Below, piece by piece: positions 40,342 to 48,641 of a DNA stretch of 48,641 nucleotides; within the stretch, counting starts at the first letter, position 1, and each line of letters begins with the position of its first letter. Under the pieces are notes generated by a model that was not told the origin of the DNA, made no database searches, and saw only the letters and a program-made list of their open reading frames with translations. The position numbers were made by a program, and so were the translations under genes. The stretch is taken from positions 1 to 48,641 of the forward strand of contig SLHP01000074.1 in NCBI GenBank assembly GCA_007136095.1, read 5' to 3'. Origin of the DNA: Nitriliruptoraceae bacterium (GTDB lineage: Bacteria > Actinomycetota > Nitriliruptoria > Nitriliruptorales > Nitriliruptoraceae).

Positions 40342-40887
40342 TCAGTAGCCACCGCCACCGTTCTCATCATCGTCGTCGAGGTCACCCTCGATCGCCGACC
40401 CGTCCGGTGCGACGACGAACCAGACGTCGTTGACCCCCTGGCCCTCGACATCACCCGGTGCGGCGTCCGCGGCGAACAGGTACAGCGGCATGCCGGCGTA
40501 GGTCAGCTGGGTCTCACCGGTGTCCTCACGTTCGATCGTGCCGACCAGGTCGCCATCCACGCCGTCGCCGACCTGTGGGTCCCCGTCGACGGTCACGGCC
40601 GGCCAGTTCGCCAGGCAGTCATCCGTACAGACGCTCTCGCCCTCCGGGTCCTCGGTGAAGAGGTAGATGGTCATCCCGTCGGCGGTGACCAGGTGATCAC
40701 CCAACGGAGACTCGGCGACGGCGACATCGGCAGCCGCTGCGTCGGTCTCCCCGTCGGGGTCGTCGACCTGTTCCTCGGCCTCTGCCCCGGTGTCGTCATC
40801 GACCGGGGCGTCGTCCGCGTCTCCGCAGGCCATGGCGATGACGGCCAGGGCAGCGATGGCGACGGTCGTGAACGAGCGCATTCTCAT
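40342..40887 (-). CDS. Secreted lipoprotein with COG4315/PF03640 repeats
   Basis: 181 residues. Signal peptide with lipobox AMAC (cleavage before Cys21), then an acidic Asp/Glu-rich linker of about 40 residues. Two copies of the family repeat follow: GDHLVTADGMTIYLFTED with CTDDCLANWPAV, and a second repeat TQLTYAGMPLYLFAAD with GVNDVWFVVAPDG. Such lipoproteins sit outside the membrane; function is not established. Ends in a Asp/Gly-rich tail. The ATG has TGAGGAA upstream and TACCCT at 40923-40918 may be the -10. Confidence 0.88.
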   Translation of the reverse strand: MRMRSFTTVAIAALAVIAMACGDADDAPVDDDTGAEAEEQVDDPDGETDAAAADVAVAESPLGDHLVTADGMTIYLFTEDPEGESVCTDDCLANWPAVTVDGDPQVGDGVDGDLVGTIEREDTGETQLTYAGMPLYLFAADAAPGDVEGQGVNDVWFVVAPDGSAIEGDLDDDDENGGGGY

Positions 40888-40962
40888 GGGATTCCTCAGG
40901 TGGTTGTGGCTGCTCTCAGGGTAGTTCGGACCTGGCCGTCCGCCCGTTGGGTCGGTACCCGG

Positions 40963-41451
40963 TCAAGGGTCGGGCAGGGCACGCTCCATCGTCAACAGCG
41001 TTCGCTTGCGATCGATACCCCCCGCGTACCCGGTGAGGGTCCCGTTCGCGCCGATGACCCGATGACAGGGCACGACGATCGAGACCGGATTTCGCGCGAC
41101 CGCCGCCGCGACGGCCCGTGCGGCGCCGGGGCGGCCGACGGTGGCCGCAAGCTCGCCGTAGCTGACGGTCGTTCCCACCGGGATCCGCCTCAGTGCCGTC
41201 CAGACCTCCACCTGGAGATCGGTCCCACGCAGATCGAGGGGCACCTCGAAGCGCACCGGCTCCCCGCGGAGGTAGGTGTCCAGAAGATCGGCGAGGATGC
41301 GGAACGGTTCAGGGTCCACGAGCCATGAGGGCTCCACCTGGGGTCCCCGGCGATGGTCGGGGAAGTACAGACCGCTGAGTCCCCACCCGTGATCGGTGAC
41401 CAACAGCTCACCCAGGCGGGTCGGGAGTCGGTCGTAGCGCACATCGGTCAT
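40963..41451 (-). CDS. ogt: Methylated-DNA-protein cysteine methyltransferase (Ogt/MGMT)
   Basis: 162 residues from the ATG at 41451, preferred because MTDVRYDRLPTRLGELL is the family N-terminus and AGGA lies upstream; an ATG at 41466 is also possible. It repairs O6-alkylguanine by suicide transfer to Cys129 in IVVPCHRVIG. The DNA-binding helix region VGTTVSYGELAATVG with the Arg finger and the Asn in VARNPV are present. It follows the Ada-AlkA gene with a short gap, forming a two-gene alkylation-repair operon. Confidence 0.93.
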   Translation of the reverse strand: MTDVRYDRLPTRLGELLVTDHGWGLSGLYFPDHRRGPQVEPSWLVDPEPFRILADLLDTYLRGEPVRFEVPLDLRGTDLQVEVWTALRRIPVGTTVSYGELAATVGRPGAARAVAAAVARNPVSIVVPCHRVIGANGTLTGYAGGIDRKRTLLTMERALPDP

Positions 41452-41471
41452 CGTCGATCCTGTCATGTCGG

Positions 41472-42938
41472 TCACGCAGCCCGTCGCGCGTCGGCCGCTG
41501 CGTGCCACCAGAGGTGTTGCGCCGCGACCGCGCGCCACGGCCGCCACGCCGCTGCGTGTGCCGTGAGGTCGGCCCCGGCACTCGGCAGCCCCAGCAGACC
41601 TGCGGCCCGGCGCAGCACGAGGTCGGTGGCCGGGAAGGCATCCGGATCGCCCAGCCCTCGAAGGGCGACCATCTGGACTGTCCACGGCCCGACGCCGGAC
41701 AGGCGACCGAGCGCATCCAGCGTGTCCCGGCGGTCCACGCCGACGTCGAGGTCCAGCGCGCCGGACGCCACGGCGGTCGCCAGGGCGCGGATGGTCGCCG
41801 CCCGTCGCGACGTCAGGCCGATCGCGTCCAGGTCCGCAGCCGCCAGGGTCTGCGCATCGGGGAACCGGGTGGTGACCCCACCCCACGGACGGTCGAGCCG
41901 GTCGCCGAACCGTGCGACCAGGCGCTGCGTGAAGCGTCGGGCACCCGCCACACTGACCTGCTGTCCGAGCACGATCCGGACCGCGGCCTCGAAGGGATCG
42001 ACACTGTGCGGGACCCGCAGCCCGGGCACGGCGGTGACGAGGCGCGCCATCACGCGGTCCGACGCGAGGCGCTCGTCCACCGCGATCGGGTCCGCGTCCA
42101 GGTCCAGCAACCGTCGACAACGTTCGACGGCGGCCCCGAGGTCACGGAGGTCCGCGAGCTGCAGGCTCGCAGCGACGTGCTGCGGTGCAGCCACGAGTTC
42201 GACGATGCCGCTGCCGTGTGGCAGCCGCAGGCTCCGCCGATAGCGGTCCGGCGTGACCAGGGATTCCAGGCCCGGCACGGCACGGGCGGCGAGGTGGTCG
42301 AACACCGGCCCCATCGCCGCCGGCTGGCGGTGAGCCAACCGGAGGCGCAGTGTGTCGCCGCCGCTCACCACCCCGCGGCCTGCGCGCTCACGCAGGACGG
42401 TCGGGGTCGTGGCGAACACCGCCCGCACCGCGTCGTTGAACTGCCGGACGCTCCCGAACCCCGCCGCGAAGGCCACCTCGGTGAAGGCCAGGTGGGTGGT
42501 CTCGATCAACACCCGGGCCGTCTGCGCCCGTTGGGTGCGCGCCAGCGCGAGCGGGCCCGCGCCGACCTCCTCCACCAGTTGACGGGTGACGTGACGGGCC
42601 GAGTAGCCGAGCCGGGTGGCCAGGCCGTGCACCCCCTCGCGGTCAACGACCCCGTCCGCGATCAGCCGCATCGCGCGGGCGACCAGATCGGCACGATGAT
42701 CCCAGGCCGGTGAGCCGGGGCTGGCATCGGGCCGGCACCGCTTGCAGGCCCGGAACCCGGCCCGCTGGGCCGCCGCCGCGGTCGCCAGGAACCGGACCCG
42801 GTCCCGTCGCGGGGGCAGGGACGGACAGCTCGGCCGGCAGTAGATGCCGGTACTGGTCACGCCGACCACGAACCACCCGTCGAAACGGGGGTCCCGCGCC
42901 TGGAAGGCGGCGTAGCAGCGGTCCGGGTCATCCAGCAT
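41472..42938 (-). CDS. Ada-AlkA fusion: metal-binding Ada domain, AraC HTH and DNA-3-methyladenine glycosylase
   Basis: 488 residues from the ATG at 42938. Domain order: Ada zinc domain at 1-75 with Cys34, Cys38, Cys65, Cys68 (IYCRPSCP, ACKRCRP); AraC-type HTH at about 80-180 (LATRLGYSARHVTRQLVEE, FAAGFGSVRQFNDAVR); AlkA N-terminal domain; and HhH-GPD glycosylase (LGQQVSVAGARRF, GVGPWTVQMVALRGLG, with the catalytic Asp in FPATDLVL). It senses methyl-phosphotriesters by a Zn-Cys, activates repair genes and excises alkylated bases. The methyl-accepting MGMT domain is separate, in the next gene. Confidence 0.93.
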   Translation of the reverse strand: MLDDPDRCYAAFQARDPRFDGWFVVGVTSTGIYCRPSCPSLPPRRDRVRFLATAAAAQRAGFRACKRCRPDASPGSPAWDHRADLVARAMRLIADGVVDREGVHGLATRLGYSARHVTRQLVEEVGAGPLALARTQRAQTARVLIETTHLAFTEVAFAAGFGSVRQFNDAVRAVFATTPTVLRERAGRGVVSGGDTLRLRLAHRQPAAMGPVFDHLAARAVPGLESLVTPDRYRRSLRLPHGSGIVELVAAPQHVAASLQLADLRDLGAAVERCRRLLDLDADPIAVDERLASDRVMARLVTAVPGLRVPHSVDPFEAAVRIVLGQQVSVAGARRFTQRLVARFGDRLDRPWGGVTTRFPDAQTLAAADLDAIGLTSRRAATIRALATAVASGALDLDVGVDRRDTLDALGRLSGVGPWTVQMVALRGLGDPDAFPATDLVLRRAAGLLGLPSAGADLTAHAAAWRPWRAVAAQHLWWHAAADARRAA

Positions 42939-43119
42939 GGTGCAGAGCCTGCCACCTCGCCGTCCTCGACGCTCGCGGGTTTCGGACATCGCGTTGCCCG
43001 CGGCCGCGACCGGTCCGCGGGTTCGCCGGTGCGCCTCCCGGCGTCTACCGTGCGCCGCGGGACCACGCCGTTGACCGGTGGCTCCCCGGAACGATGCACC
43101 GACAGGGAACGGGCCACCG

Positions 43120-44265
43120 ATGACCGAGCAAGTTGACGTTGCGGTCATCGGTGGTGGCATCGTCGGCGCGGCCTGCACGTTCCGACTGGCCGAGGCCGGC
43201 CGCTCGGTAACCGTGCTGGAGCGTGAGCAGTCACCCGCGATGGGCTCCACCGGCCTGAGTGCCGCGGGGGTCCGCGTGCAGTTCGTCGAACCCGTCAACG
43301 TCGCGTTGTCGTTGGCCAGCATCCGGCAGTACGCACGGTTCCCCGAGCTCTACGGCACGGACAGCGGCTACCGCCCGGTCGGCTACCTGTTCCTGGTTCC
43401 CGACGAGGCCTGGGACGCCCACCTCGCGGGTGTCGAGGTGCAGCGCAACCTCGATGCCCCGATCGAGGTCCTGGACATCGACGAAGCACTGGCCCGGTTC
43501 CTGCCGTTCGACCCCGCGGGCCTGGCGGGTGCGACCTTCGGCCCGATCGACGGGATCGTCGATCCCAACTCGGTCACGACGACCTACCTCGGACTGGCAC
43601 GGGACCATGGCGCCACCGTGCGGCTCCGCAGCGGGGTCACGGGCATCGCGCCCCACGCCGGTGGCTGGGAACTGGCCATCGGCGACGACCGGCTGCGGGC
43701 GGGAGCCGTGGTGAACGCAGCCGGGTGCTGGGCGGGTGAGGTCGGCCGCCTCGCCGGTATCGACACCCCGGTGACGCCCGCACGTCGCATGATCTTCCTC
43801 ACGGGACCCCGTCAGGACCGTCCAACCACGCCCCTGACGGTGGACGCGGCCTCCGGGTTGTACTACCGCAGCGAAGGCGAACGCCTGCTGTTCGGGCGCT
43901 CGAACCCTGACGAGGAGCCCGGCTTCGCCACGGGGATCGACTGGGACTGGCTGGAACCCACCATGGAGGCGGCGATGGCCCGCTTCCCGTGGTTCGCCGA
44001 CGAGGAGCTCGACCAGCGCGCCAGCTGGTACGGCTACTACGAGATGACCCCGGATCACAACGCCATCCTGGGAGCGGCGAGTGGGTCCCCGACCTGGATC
44101 CACGCGTCGGGCTTCTCCGGCCATGGCGTCCAGCACGCCGCTGCCGTCGGCGAGGTCGTCCGTGATGAGCTCCTCCATGGTCGCTCTCGGTCGATCGACA
44201 TCGATCCGTTGCGCGACGACCGGTTCGCCGACGGCCACCATCGCAGCGAACGCCACATCATCTGA
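43120..44265 (+). CDS. FAD-dependent amine/amino-acid oxidoreductase (DAO family)
   Basis: 381 residues from the ATG at 43120. DAO/sarcosine-oxidase fold: VAVIGGGIVGAACT at 7-20, STGLSAAGVRVQF, VVNAAGCWAGEVGRLAG, and C-terminal GYYEMTPDHNAILG and HASGFSGHGVQHAAAVGE, as in sarcosine oxidase beta-type enzymes. Likely oxidises a secondary amine such as sarcosine or an N-methyl or imino acid. It is followed after 74 bases by the ornithine-cyclodeaminase-family gene on the same strand. Substrate not determined by sequence. Confidence 0.85.
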   Translation: MTEQVDVAVIGGGIVGAACTFRLAEAGRSVTVLEREQSPAMGSTGLSAAGVRVQFVEPVNVALSLASIRQYARFPELYGTDSGYRPVGYLFLVPDEAWDAHLAGVEVQRNLDAPIEVLDIDEALARFLPFDPAGLAGATFGPIDGIVDPNSVTTTYLGLARDHGATVRLRSGVTGIAPHAGGWELAIGDDRLRAGAVVNAAGCWAGEVGRLAGIDTPVTPARRMIFLTGPRQDRPTTPLTVDAASGLYYRSEGERLLFGRSNPDEEPGFATGIDWDWLEPTMEAAMARFPWFADEELDQRASWYGYYEMTPDHNAILGAASGSPTWIHASGFSGHGVQHAAAVGEVVRDELLHGRSRSIDIDPLRDDRFADGHHRSERHII

Positions 44266-44339
44266 CAGCCTGCACCGGCGGACCGACCCGGCGTCACCGC
44301 TGAACCGACCACCCCGTTGCCGACGCAAGGACCGCTGAC

Positions 44340-45257
44340 GTGCAGCACATCGATGCCCCGGAGGTGTGGCAGCGACTGCCGATGCTCGACGCGATCGCTG
44401 CTCTGGAACAGGCGATCGGCACCAACGGTTTCGCGGAGGGCCCGCAGCGACTCCATCTACGAGACGATGGGCGCGATCTGCTGGTCATGCCGGCGATGGC
44501 CGACGGCTGGGCGGGGGTCAAGCTGGTCTCGCTGGATCCGGACAACCCGGCGCGCGGGAAGTCGTTCGTCAACGGGGTCTACACGCTGTTCGTCCCGCCG
44601 GGACTGGAGCCGGAGGCCACGATCGAGGGGCGCGCGCTCACCGAGCTGCGGACCGCGGCAGTCTCCGGCCTCGCGACCCGGCACCTGGCTCGACCCGACG
44701 CTTCGCGACTGACGATCTTCGGAGCCGGCGCACAGGGCCGGTCCCATCTGTTGGCCATGGCAGCGGTCCGCGATCTGACCGAGGTCCGGATCGTCGCGCC
44801 CCGGGCCGAGTCCGTCGACGCGTTCATCACGTTCGCGGCCGACCACCTCGATGTCGAGGTCCGGTCGGGCACGCCGGACGACGTCGCCACCTCGGACATC
44901 GTCTGCACCTGCACGTCCAGCGCGACACCGGTCTTCGACGGCTCGCAGCTTGCGGAGGGGGTCCACGTCAACGCGATCGGGGCCTACCGGCCGGACCTGC
45001 AGGAGATCGACGCTGCCACGGTCCTCGGCAGCCGCGTCGTGGTGGAACTCCGCGAAGCCGCGCTCACCGAGAAGGGCGACCTGCTACTCGCTGAATCCAC
45101 GGGCGGCTGGGACCGGAACGACATCGTCGCCGATCTGACCGAGCTGTTGCGTGACGGTGCCACGGTGCGGACCTCACCCAGCGACCGCACATTGTTCTCG
45201 TCGGTCGGTCACGCCTACGAGGACCTGATCGTCGCCCGGGCCCTCCACACCGCCTGA
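44340..45257 (+). CDS. Ornithine cyclodeaminase/mu-crystallin family enzyme
   Basis: 305 residues from a GTG at 44340 with AAGGA upstream. NAD(P)-binding Rossmann loop FGAGAQGRSH (127-136), substrate-site Lys61 in GVKLVSL and Arg104 in ELRTAAVSGLAT, and HVNAIGAYRPDLQEID. The family includes ornithine cyclodeaminase, delta1-pyrroline-2-carboxylate reductase, alanine dehydrogenase and N-methyl amino acid dehydrogenases. Between two FAD oxidases, an imine-reducing or imino-acid role is more likely than true ornithine deamination. Confidence 0.85.
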   Translation: MQHIDAPEVWQRLPMLDAIAALEQAIGTNGFAEGPQRLHLRDDGRDLLVMPAMADGWAGVKLVSLDPDNPARGKSFVNGVYTLFVPPGLEPEATIEGRALTELRTAAVSGLATRHLARPDASRLTIFGAGAQGRSHLLAMAAVRDLTEVRIVAPRAESVDAFITFAADHLDVEVRSGTPDDVATSDIVCTCTSSATPVFDGSQLAEGVHVNAIGAYRPDLQEIDAATVLGSRVVVELREAALTEKGDLLLAESTGGWDRNDIVADLTELLRDGATVRTSPSDRTLFSSVGHAYEDLIVARALHTA

Positions 45258-45280
45258 AACCCGCCTGGGCGGCCCACGGC

Positions 45281-45286
45281 TAAGGT
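45281..45286 (+). promoter_or_regulatory. Candidate -10 before the second FAD oxidoreductase
   Basis: TAAGGT fits TANNNT and lies 35 bases before the ATG at 45322, with GGAGG in the leader. It suggests this gene can be transcribed on its own as well as from upstream. Confidence 0.3.
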
Positions 45287-45321
45287 CCCGCCCGGACGTC
45301 ACGAGCCTTCCTGGAGGACCC

Positions 45322-46482
45322 ATGGACCACGTCGACATCGGGATCATCGGCGGCGGGGTGCACGGCGCCAGCGCCGCGTTCCACCTCGGCGATCGGGGCG
45401 TCTCCACCGTCGTCTTCGAACGCGGAGACGTCGCGGGCGGACCGACCGGGCGCTCCAGTGCGGTCTGTCGGGCGTACTACACCAACCCCTTCCTGGCGCG
45501 GGTTGCGCGCGAGTCGCTGGATCTGCTCGACCGCTTCGCCGAGGTCACCGGCGGCCACGATGCCGGGTACCACCGCACCGGCGGACTGTTCATCCACGGG
45601 CCCGAGGACATCGAGGAGGTCCGCCGCACCGCCCGGGACCTGACCGCGATCGGGACGATCACCGACGCCCTGAGCGTCGACGAGTTGGCCGACCGGTTCC
45701 CCGCCTTCGATCTGACGGGCGTCGGTATCGGGGGCTGGGAGCAGGGTGCCGGCTACGCCGATCCCGTCCTGACCACCCAGGGTCTCATGGCCCGGGCGCG
45801 TGACACCGGTGTCGAGGTGCGACGCAACACCGAGGTCGTGCGCCTGGAACACCGCGGTGGTCGCGGCACGATCGTGCACCTCGGCGATGGCACGTCGGTC
45901 GACGTCGATCGGCTGTTGATCGCCGCGGGTCCCTGGAGCGGCCCCCTGGCGGCACAGGTCGGCGCGGAGCTCCCCCTGACCGCTGAGCGGCACGTGGTCG
46001 CGACCTACGGCTGGGGCCCCGCTCCCCGTATCGAGCACGTCTTCGCGGACATCGTGCAGGGCTACTACGCCAAGCCCGAACGTTCCGACCACTTCATCGT
46101 CGGCCCGCTCACGCCATCCCCCACGATCGACGACCCCGACGCCATCGACGATCGCCTGCTCGACGAGGAGAGCGAGGAGCTGGCCACCAAGGTGATCCGC
46201 CGCCTCCCCGGCCTCGAGGAGATCGAGCCGCGCGGCGGCTGGGCCAGCCTGTACGACGTCAGTCCGGACTGGCAGCCGGTCATCGGCGAGATCGCCGACG
46301 GCGTCTTCATCGACGCCGGGACCAGCGGTCACGGCTTCAAGTTGGCCCCGGGGCTCGGCCGCTACGTCGCGGACCTGGTCCTCGGAGATCCCGATCCCGG
46401 GCTCGAGCAGTTCGGCCCGGAGCGCTTCACCACCGGCGCGGGTCTCGCCAGCGGATGGGGTGACGCGCGCATCCTCGGGTGA
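45322..46482 (+). CDS. FAD-dependent oxidoreductase (sarcosine-oxidase-like DAO family)
   Basis: 386 residues, ATG with GGAGG. Rossmann GIIGGGVHGASAAF at 7-20, GGPTGRSSAVCRAYYTNPF, ADPVLTTQGLMARARD, LLIAAGPWSG, and C-terminal GGWASLYDVSPDWQPVIGEI and FIDAGTSGHGFKLAP. It is related to but clearly distinct from the enzyme at 43120. Likely oxidises sarcosine, another N-methyl amino acid or a D-amino/imino acid. Its stop is four bases from the convergent livF stop. Confidence 0.87.
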   Translation: MDHVDIGIIGGGVHGASAAFHLGDRGVSTVVFERGDVAGGPTGRSSAVCRAYYTNPFLARVARESLDLLDRFAEVTGGHDAGYHRTGGLFIHGPEDIEEVRRTARDLTAIGTITDALSVDELADRFPAFDLTGVGIGGWEQGAGYADPVLTTQGLMARARDTGVEVRRNTEVVRLEHRGGRGTIVHLGDGTSVDVDRLLIAAGPWSGPLAAQVGAELPLTAERHVVATYGWGPAPRIEHVFADIVQGYYAKPERSDHFIVGPLTPSPTIDDPDAIDDRLLDEESEELATKVIRRLPGLEEIEPRGGWASLYDVSPDWQPVIGEIADGVFIDAGTSGHGFKLAPGLGRYVADLVLGDPDPGLEQFGPERFTTGAGLASGWGDARILG

Positions 46483-46486
46483 CGCG

Positions 46487-47269
46487 CTAGCGGCCCTCGC
46501 CCGCTTCACCGAGGTAGGCCTCGCGCATCTGCGGGTTGGCGAGCAGCCCTGCGGCGAAGTCCGCGAGCACGATCGCCCCGGTCTGCAGGACGTACCCGCG
46601 GTCCGCGATCGACAGCGCCATGTTCGCGTTCTGCTCGACCATGAAGACGGTCGTTCCGGCGTCGTTGATCTGCTGGATGATCTCGAAGTTCTGCGCGACG
46701 AGCACCGGTGCGAGCCCCATCGAGGGCTCGTCCATCAGCAGGACCTTGGGTCGGGCCATCAGGGCACGACCGACCGCCACCATCTGTTGCTCACCGCCTG
46801 ACAGGGTCCCGGCCTTCTGGTTGAGCCGCTCCTTGATGCGCGGGAACATCTCGAAGATCTTGTCGAGGTCGTCGTCCTTCTCGTCATCGTTGCGCAGGTA
46901 TGCGCCGATGTCGAGGTTCTCCTTGACCGACATGCGCTTGAACAGGCGTCGGTTCTCCGGAACCATCGAGACACCCAGCGACACCCGGTCGGCGGTCACC
47001 CGTCCGTTGACGGACTCGCCGTCGATCAGGACCTGACCAGAGGCGGGTTCGACCATGCCGAGGATGGTCTTGAGGGTGGTGGTCTTGCCCGACGCGTTCC
47101 CGCCGAGCAGGCACACCATCTCCCCGGGGTAGATCTTCATGTTCACATCCTTGAGGATGTGCACCGCCCCGTAGTAGGTGTTGATGTCGCGGAACTCGAG
47201 CACCGGCGTGCGGCCATCGGGATCCGGCTCGACGATCCCGTCCTTGGTCTGCTGGATGCCGGTACTCAT
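46487..47269 (-). CDS. livF: Branched-chain-amino-acid-type ABC transporter ATPase LivF
   Basis: 260 residues. LivF-type ATPase: Walker A CLLGGNASGKTTTLKTI (GGNASGKTT in place of the usual GxNGxGKTT), Q-loop and VPENRRLFKRMSVKENLDIGA, signature LSGGEQQMVAVGRALM, Walker B VLLMDEPSMGLAP and H-loop-like MVEQNANMAL. It powers uptake of amino acids or related compounds with LivG, LivM, LivH and a binding protein. It overlaps livG by four bases. A 15-residue N-terminal extension precedes the ATPase fold. Confidence 0.92.
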   Translation of the reverse strand: MSTGIQQTKDGIVEPDPDGRTPVLEFRDINTYYGAVHILKDVNMKIYPGEMVCLLGGNASGKTTTLKTILGMVEPASGQVLIDGESVNGRVTADRVSLGVSMVPENRRLFKRMSVKENLDIGAYLRNDDEKDDDLDKIFEMFPRIKERLNQKAGTLSGGEQQMVAVGRALMARPKVLLMDEPSMGLAPVLVAQNFEIIQQINDAGTTVFMVEQNANMALSIADRGYVLQTGAIVLADFAAGLLANPQMREAYLGEAGEGR

Positions 47270-48066
47270 GCCGTCGCCTCCTCGTCGCGTTCCGCAGGCC
47301 GTCCGAGGTAGGCCTCGATCACAGCATCGTCGGTCGACACGGTCTGGTAGTCGCCTTCGACCAACTTGACGCCGTGGTCGAAGACCACGACGCGGTCGGA
47401 GACGTCGCCGACCAACTTCATGTCGTGCTCGATCAGCGCGACCGTGATCCCCCGGTCGCTGCGCAGCCGGCCGATGAGTTCGGTCAGCTCGGTGGTCTCA
47501 CGCGGGTTCATCCCGGCCGTGGGCTCGTCGAGCAGGAGCAGCTCTGGTTCGGTGGCCATGGCCCGTGCGATCTCCAGGCGTCGCCGGTTGGCGTAGGACA
47601 GCACGAACGCCGGCTGGTTGTGCCGATAGCCCGATAGGCGCGTCCCGAAGAACGACAGGATGTCCTTGGCCTTCTGCTCGATCTCCTTCTCCTCCCGCTT
47701 GAAGCGGGGGGTCTGCAGGATCGCGTCCCACGCGCCCGACTTGTTCCGACAGTGCTGCCCGACCATGACGTTCTCGAGCACGGTGAGGTTCGGGAACAGC
47801 TTGACGTTCTGGAAGGTCCGGGCGAGCCCTCGCTCCGTGATCTGGTTGGGTGCGAGCCCGCCGATGTCCTCCCCCTTGAAGCGGATCTGGCCGCCGTCGG
47901 GTGGGAACAACCCGCTGATCACGTTGAACAGCGAGGTCTTGCCGGCACCGTTGGGCCCGATGACCGACACGATCTCGCCCTCGTCGACGTGGAAGTCGAC
48001 ACCGTCCAGCGCGTTGACACCGCCGAAGGTCTTCTTGACGTTGTCGACCTCGAGGATCGCGGTCAT
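47266..48066 (-). CDS. livG: Branched-chain-amino-acid-type ABC transporter ATPase LivG
   Basis: 266 residues. Walker A GPNGAGKTSLFNVISG, LARTFQNVKLFPNLTVLENV, LSYANRRRLEIARAMA in the signature position (LSY instead of LSGG, usual for LivG), Walker B ELLLLDEPTAGMNP and IEHDMKLV. It shares one base with the livM stop (TGATG) and four with livF, so the importer genes are translationally coupled. Confidence 0.93.
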   Translation of the reverse strand: MTAILEVDNVKKTFGGVNALDGVDFHVDEGEIVSVIGPNGAGKTSLFNVISGLFPPDGGQIRFKGEDIGGLAPNQITERGLARTFQNVKLFPNLTVLENVMVGQHCRNKSGAWDAILQTPRFKREEKEIEQKAKDILSFFGTRLSGYRHNQPAFVLSYANRRRLEIARAMATEPELLLLDEPTAGMNPRETTELTELIGRLRSDRGITVALIEHDMKLVGDVSDRVVVFDHGVKLVEGDYQTVSTDDAVIEAYLGRPAERDEEATA

Positions 48067-48641
48067 CAGCGTTCACCTTCCTGGGTCGGCGCGGCGTCGC
48101 CCGACGTGCCCTCGACCGCTCCGGCCGTCGCCGGCTCATCGTCGTCGGGAGATCCGTCTTCCAACAGGTTGCCCTTCTTGTCGAACCAGGCGTCCTGCTG
48201 CGCCTCCTCGCCGTGGAGCTCGCGGGATCTGGCGACCGATGGGACCAGACCCTCGGGTCGCTCCAGCATCATGTAGACCAGGATCGCACCGTAGATCAAC
48301 AGCTTGTACTCCCCCAGTTCCTGGAGCAGTCCGGGTTGCGTCGGCCCTCCGAGCACCCCGATCAGCACGACCGCACCGACCATCACCCCGGGGATGTGGC
48401 CCATCCCTCCGACGATGACGACGACCAGCACGATGATGGACACCAGCAGATCGAAGCTCGAGGGGAACACCGATCCGACCTTGGAAGCGAACAGGGCGCC
48501 CGCGAACGACGCGAAGATCGCGCCGATCACGAACGCGAGCAGCTTGGCCTTGGCGGTATCGATGCCCATGACCTGGGCGGTCGTCTCGTCCTCACGCAGC
48601 GCGGCCCACGATCGACCGGTCCGCGAGTACTGCAACCGCCA
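48066..48641 (-). CDS. livM: Branched-chain-amino-acid-type ABC permease LivM (partial, 5' end outside window)
   Basis: The last ~191 residues of a LivM permease, open to the window edge. SRTGRSWAALREDE is the conserved coupling-region motif (often GRAFxAIRDDE). It is followed by TM helices KLLAFVIGAIFASFAGALFA, LVSIIVLVVVIVGGMGHIPG and LLIYGAILVYMMLERPEGL. A charged cytoplasmic tail of about 55 residues, very acidic (EDGSPDDDEPAT), is longer than usual. The binding protein and LivH are presumably beyond 48641, so the substrate cannot be named; the adjacent oxidases suggest an amino or imino acid. Confidence 0.9.
   Translation of the reverse strand, partial: WRLQYSRTGRSWAALREDETTAQVMGIDTAKAKLLAFVIGAIFASFAGALFASKVGSVFPSSFDLLVSIIVLVVVIVGGMGHIPGVMVGAVVLIGVLGGPTQPGLLQELGEYKLLIYGAILVYMMLERPEGLVPSVARSRELHGEEAQQDAWFDKKGNLLEDGSPDDDEPATAGAVEGTSGDAAPTQEGER

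Overview
The window is about 48.6 kb of very GC-rich chromosome with closely packed genes, four-base start/stop overlaps and several apparently leaderless genes. It carries the actinobacterial trio histidine phosphatase - DUF3090 - SCO1664-family protein (15115-14594 direction), an actinobacterial-type GT4 glucosyltransferase and TreY/TreZ. This points to a member of the Actinomycetota. The mix of these genes with a corrinoid methyltransferase operon would fit a deep-branching, possibly salt-tolerant lineage such as the Nitriliruptoria/Egibacter/Euzebya group; that placement is inference, not proof.

Region 1 (1-11.4 kb) is alpha-glucan and trehalose metabolism: a 5'-truncated glycogen branching enzyme, a ribbon-helix-helix/PIN toxin-antitoxin pair, a YjbR-like protein, then a coupled operon of a GH57-DUF3536 protein, treZ and treY. 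It ends in a gene graveyard (10.3-11.4 kb) holding frameshifted remains of a sensor histidine kinase on the + strand and of a second, divergent glgB on the - strand.

Region 2 (11.5-15.7 kb) has an O-methyltransferase, a GT4 glucosyltransferase and the conserved actinobacterial trio.

Region 3 (15.8-37.2 kb) is the most interesting part. A tightly coupled six-gene operon on the - strand (22037 down to 15819) encodes a corrinoid protein, a DUF1638 protein, a PF13769 protein, a methyl-THF:corrinoid methyltransferase, a 2Fe-2S/ASKHA corrinoid reactivator and a non-pyrrolysine MttB-family methyltransferase. A divergent LysR regulator sits next to it. Nearby are a BCCT-family (betaine) transporter with a UspA protein, a GntR regulator followed by a dimethylglycine-dehydrogenase-like flavoprotein with its own EtfBA, and an IclR regulator beside a one-carbon operon metF-fhs-fchA-folC. 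Read together they predict uptake of a quaternary amine such as glycine betaine, corrinoid-dependent removal of the first methyl group onto tetrahydrofolate, flavin-dependent removal of further methyl groups into methylene-THF, and oxidation of the C1 units to formate with ATP made by Fhs.

Region 4 (37.4-48.6 kb) holds a DUF1015-serA pair (glycine/serine side), two small proteins of unknown function, a PF03640-type lipoprotein, an Ogt + Ada-AlkA alkylation repair pair, a cluster of two FAD amine/amino-acid oxidases flanking an ornithine-cyclodeaminase-family enzyme, and the start of a branched-chain-type ABC importer (livF, livG, partial livM). The oxidases could take sarcosine or other N-methyl or imino acids, extending the methylamine theme. 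I saw no rRNA, tRNA, CRISPR array or intact mobile element.
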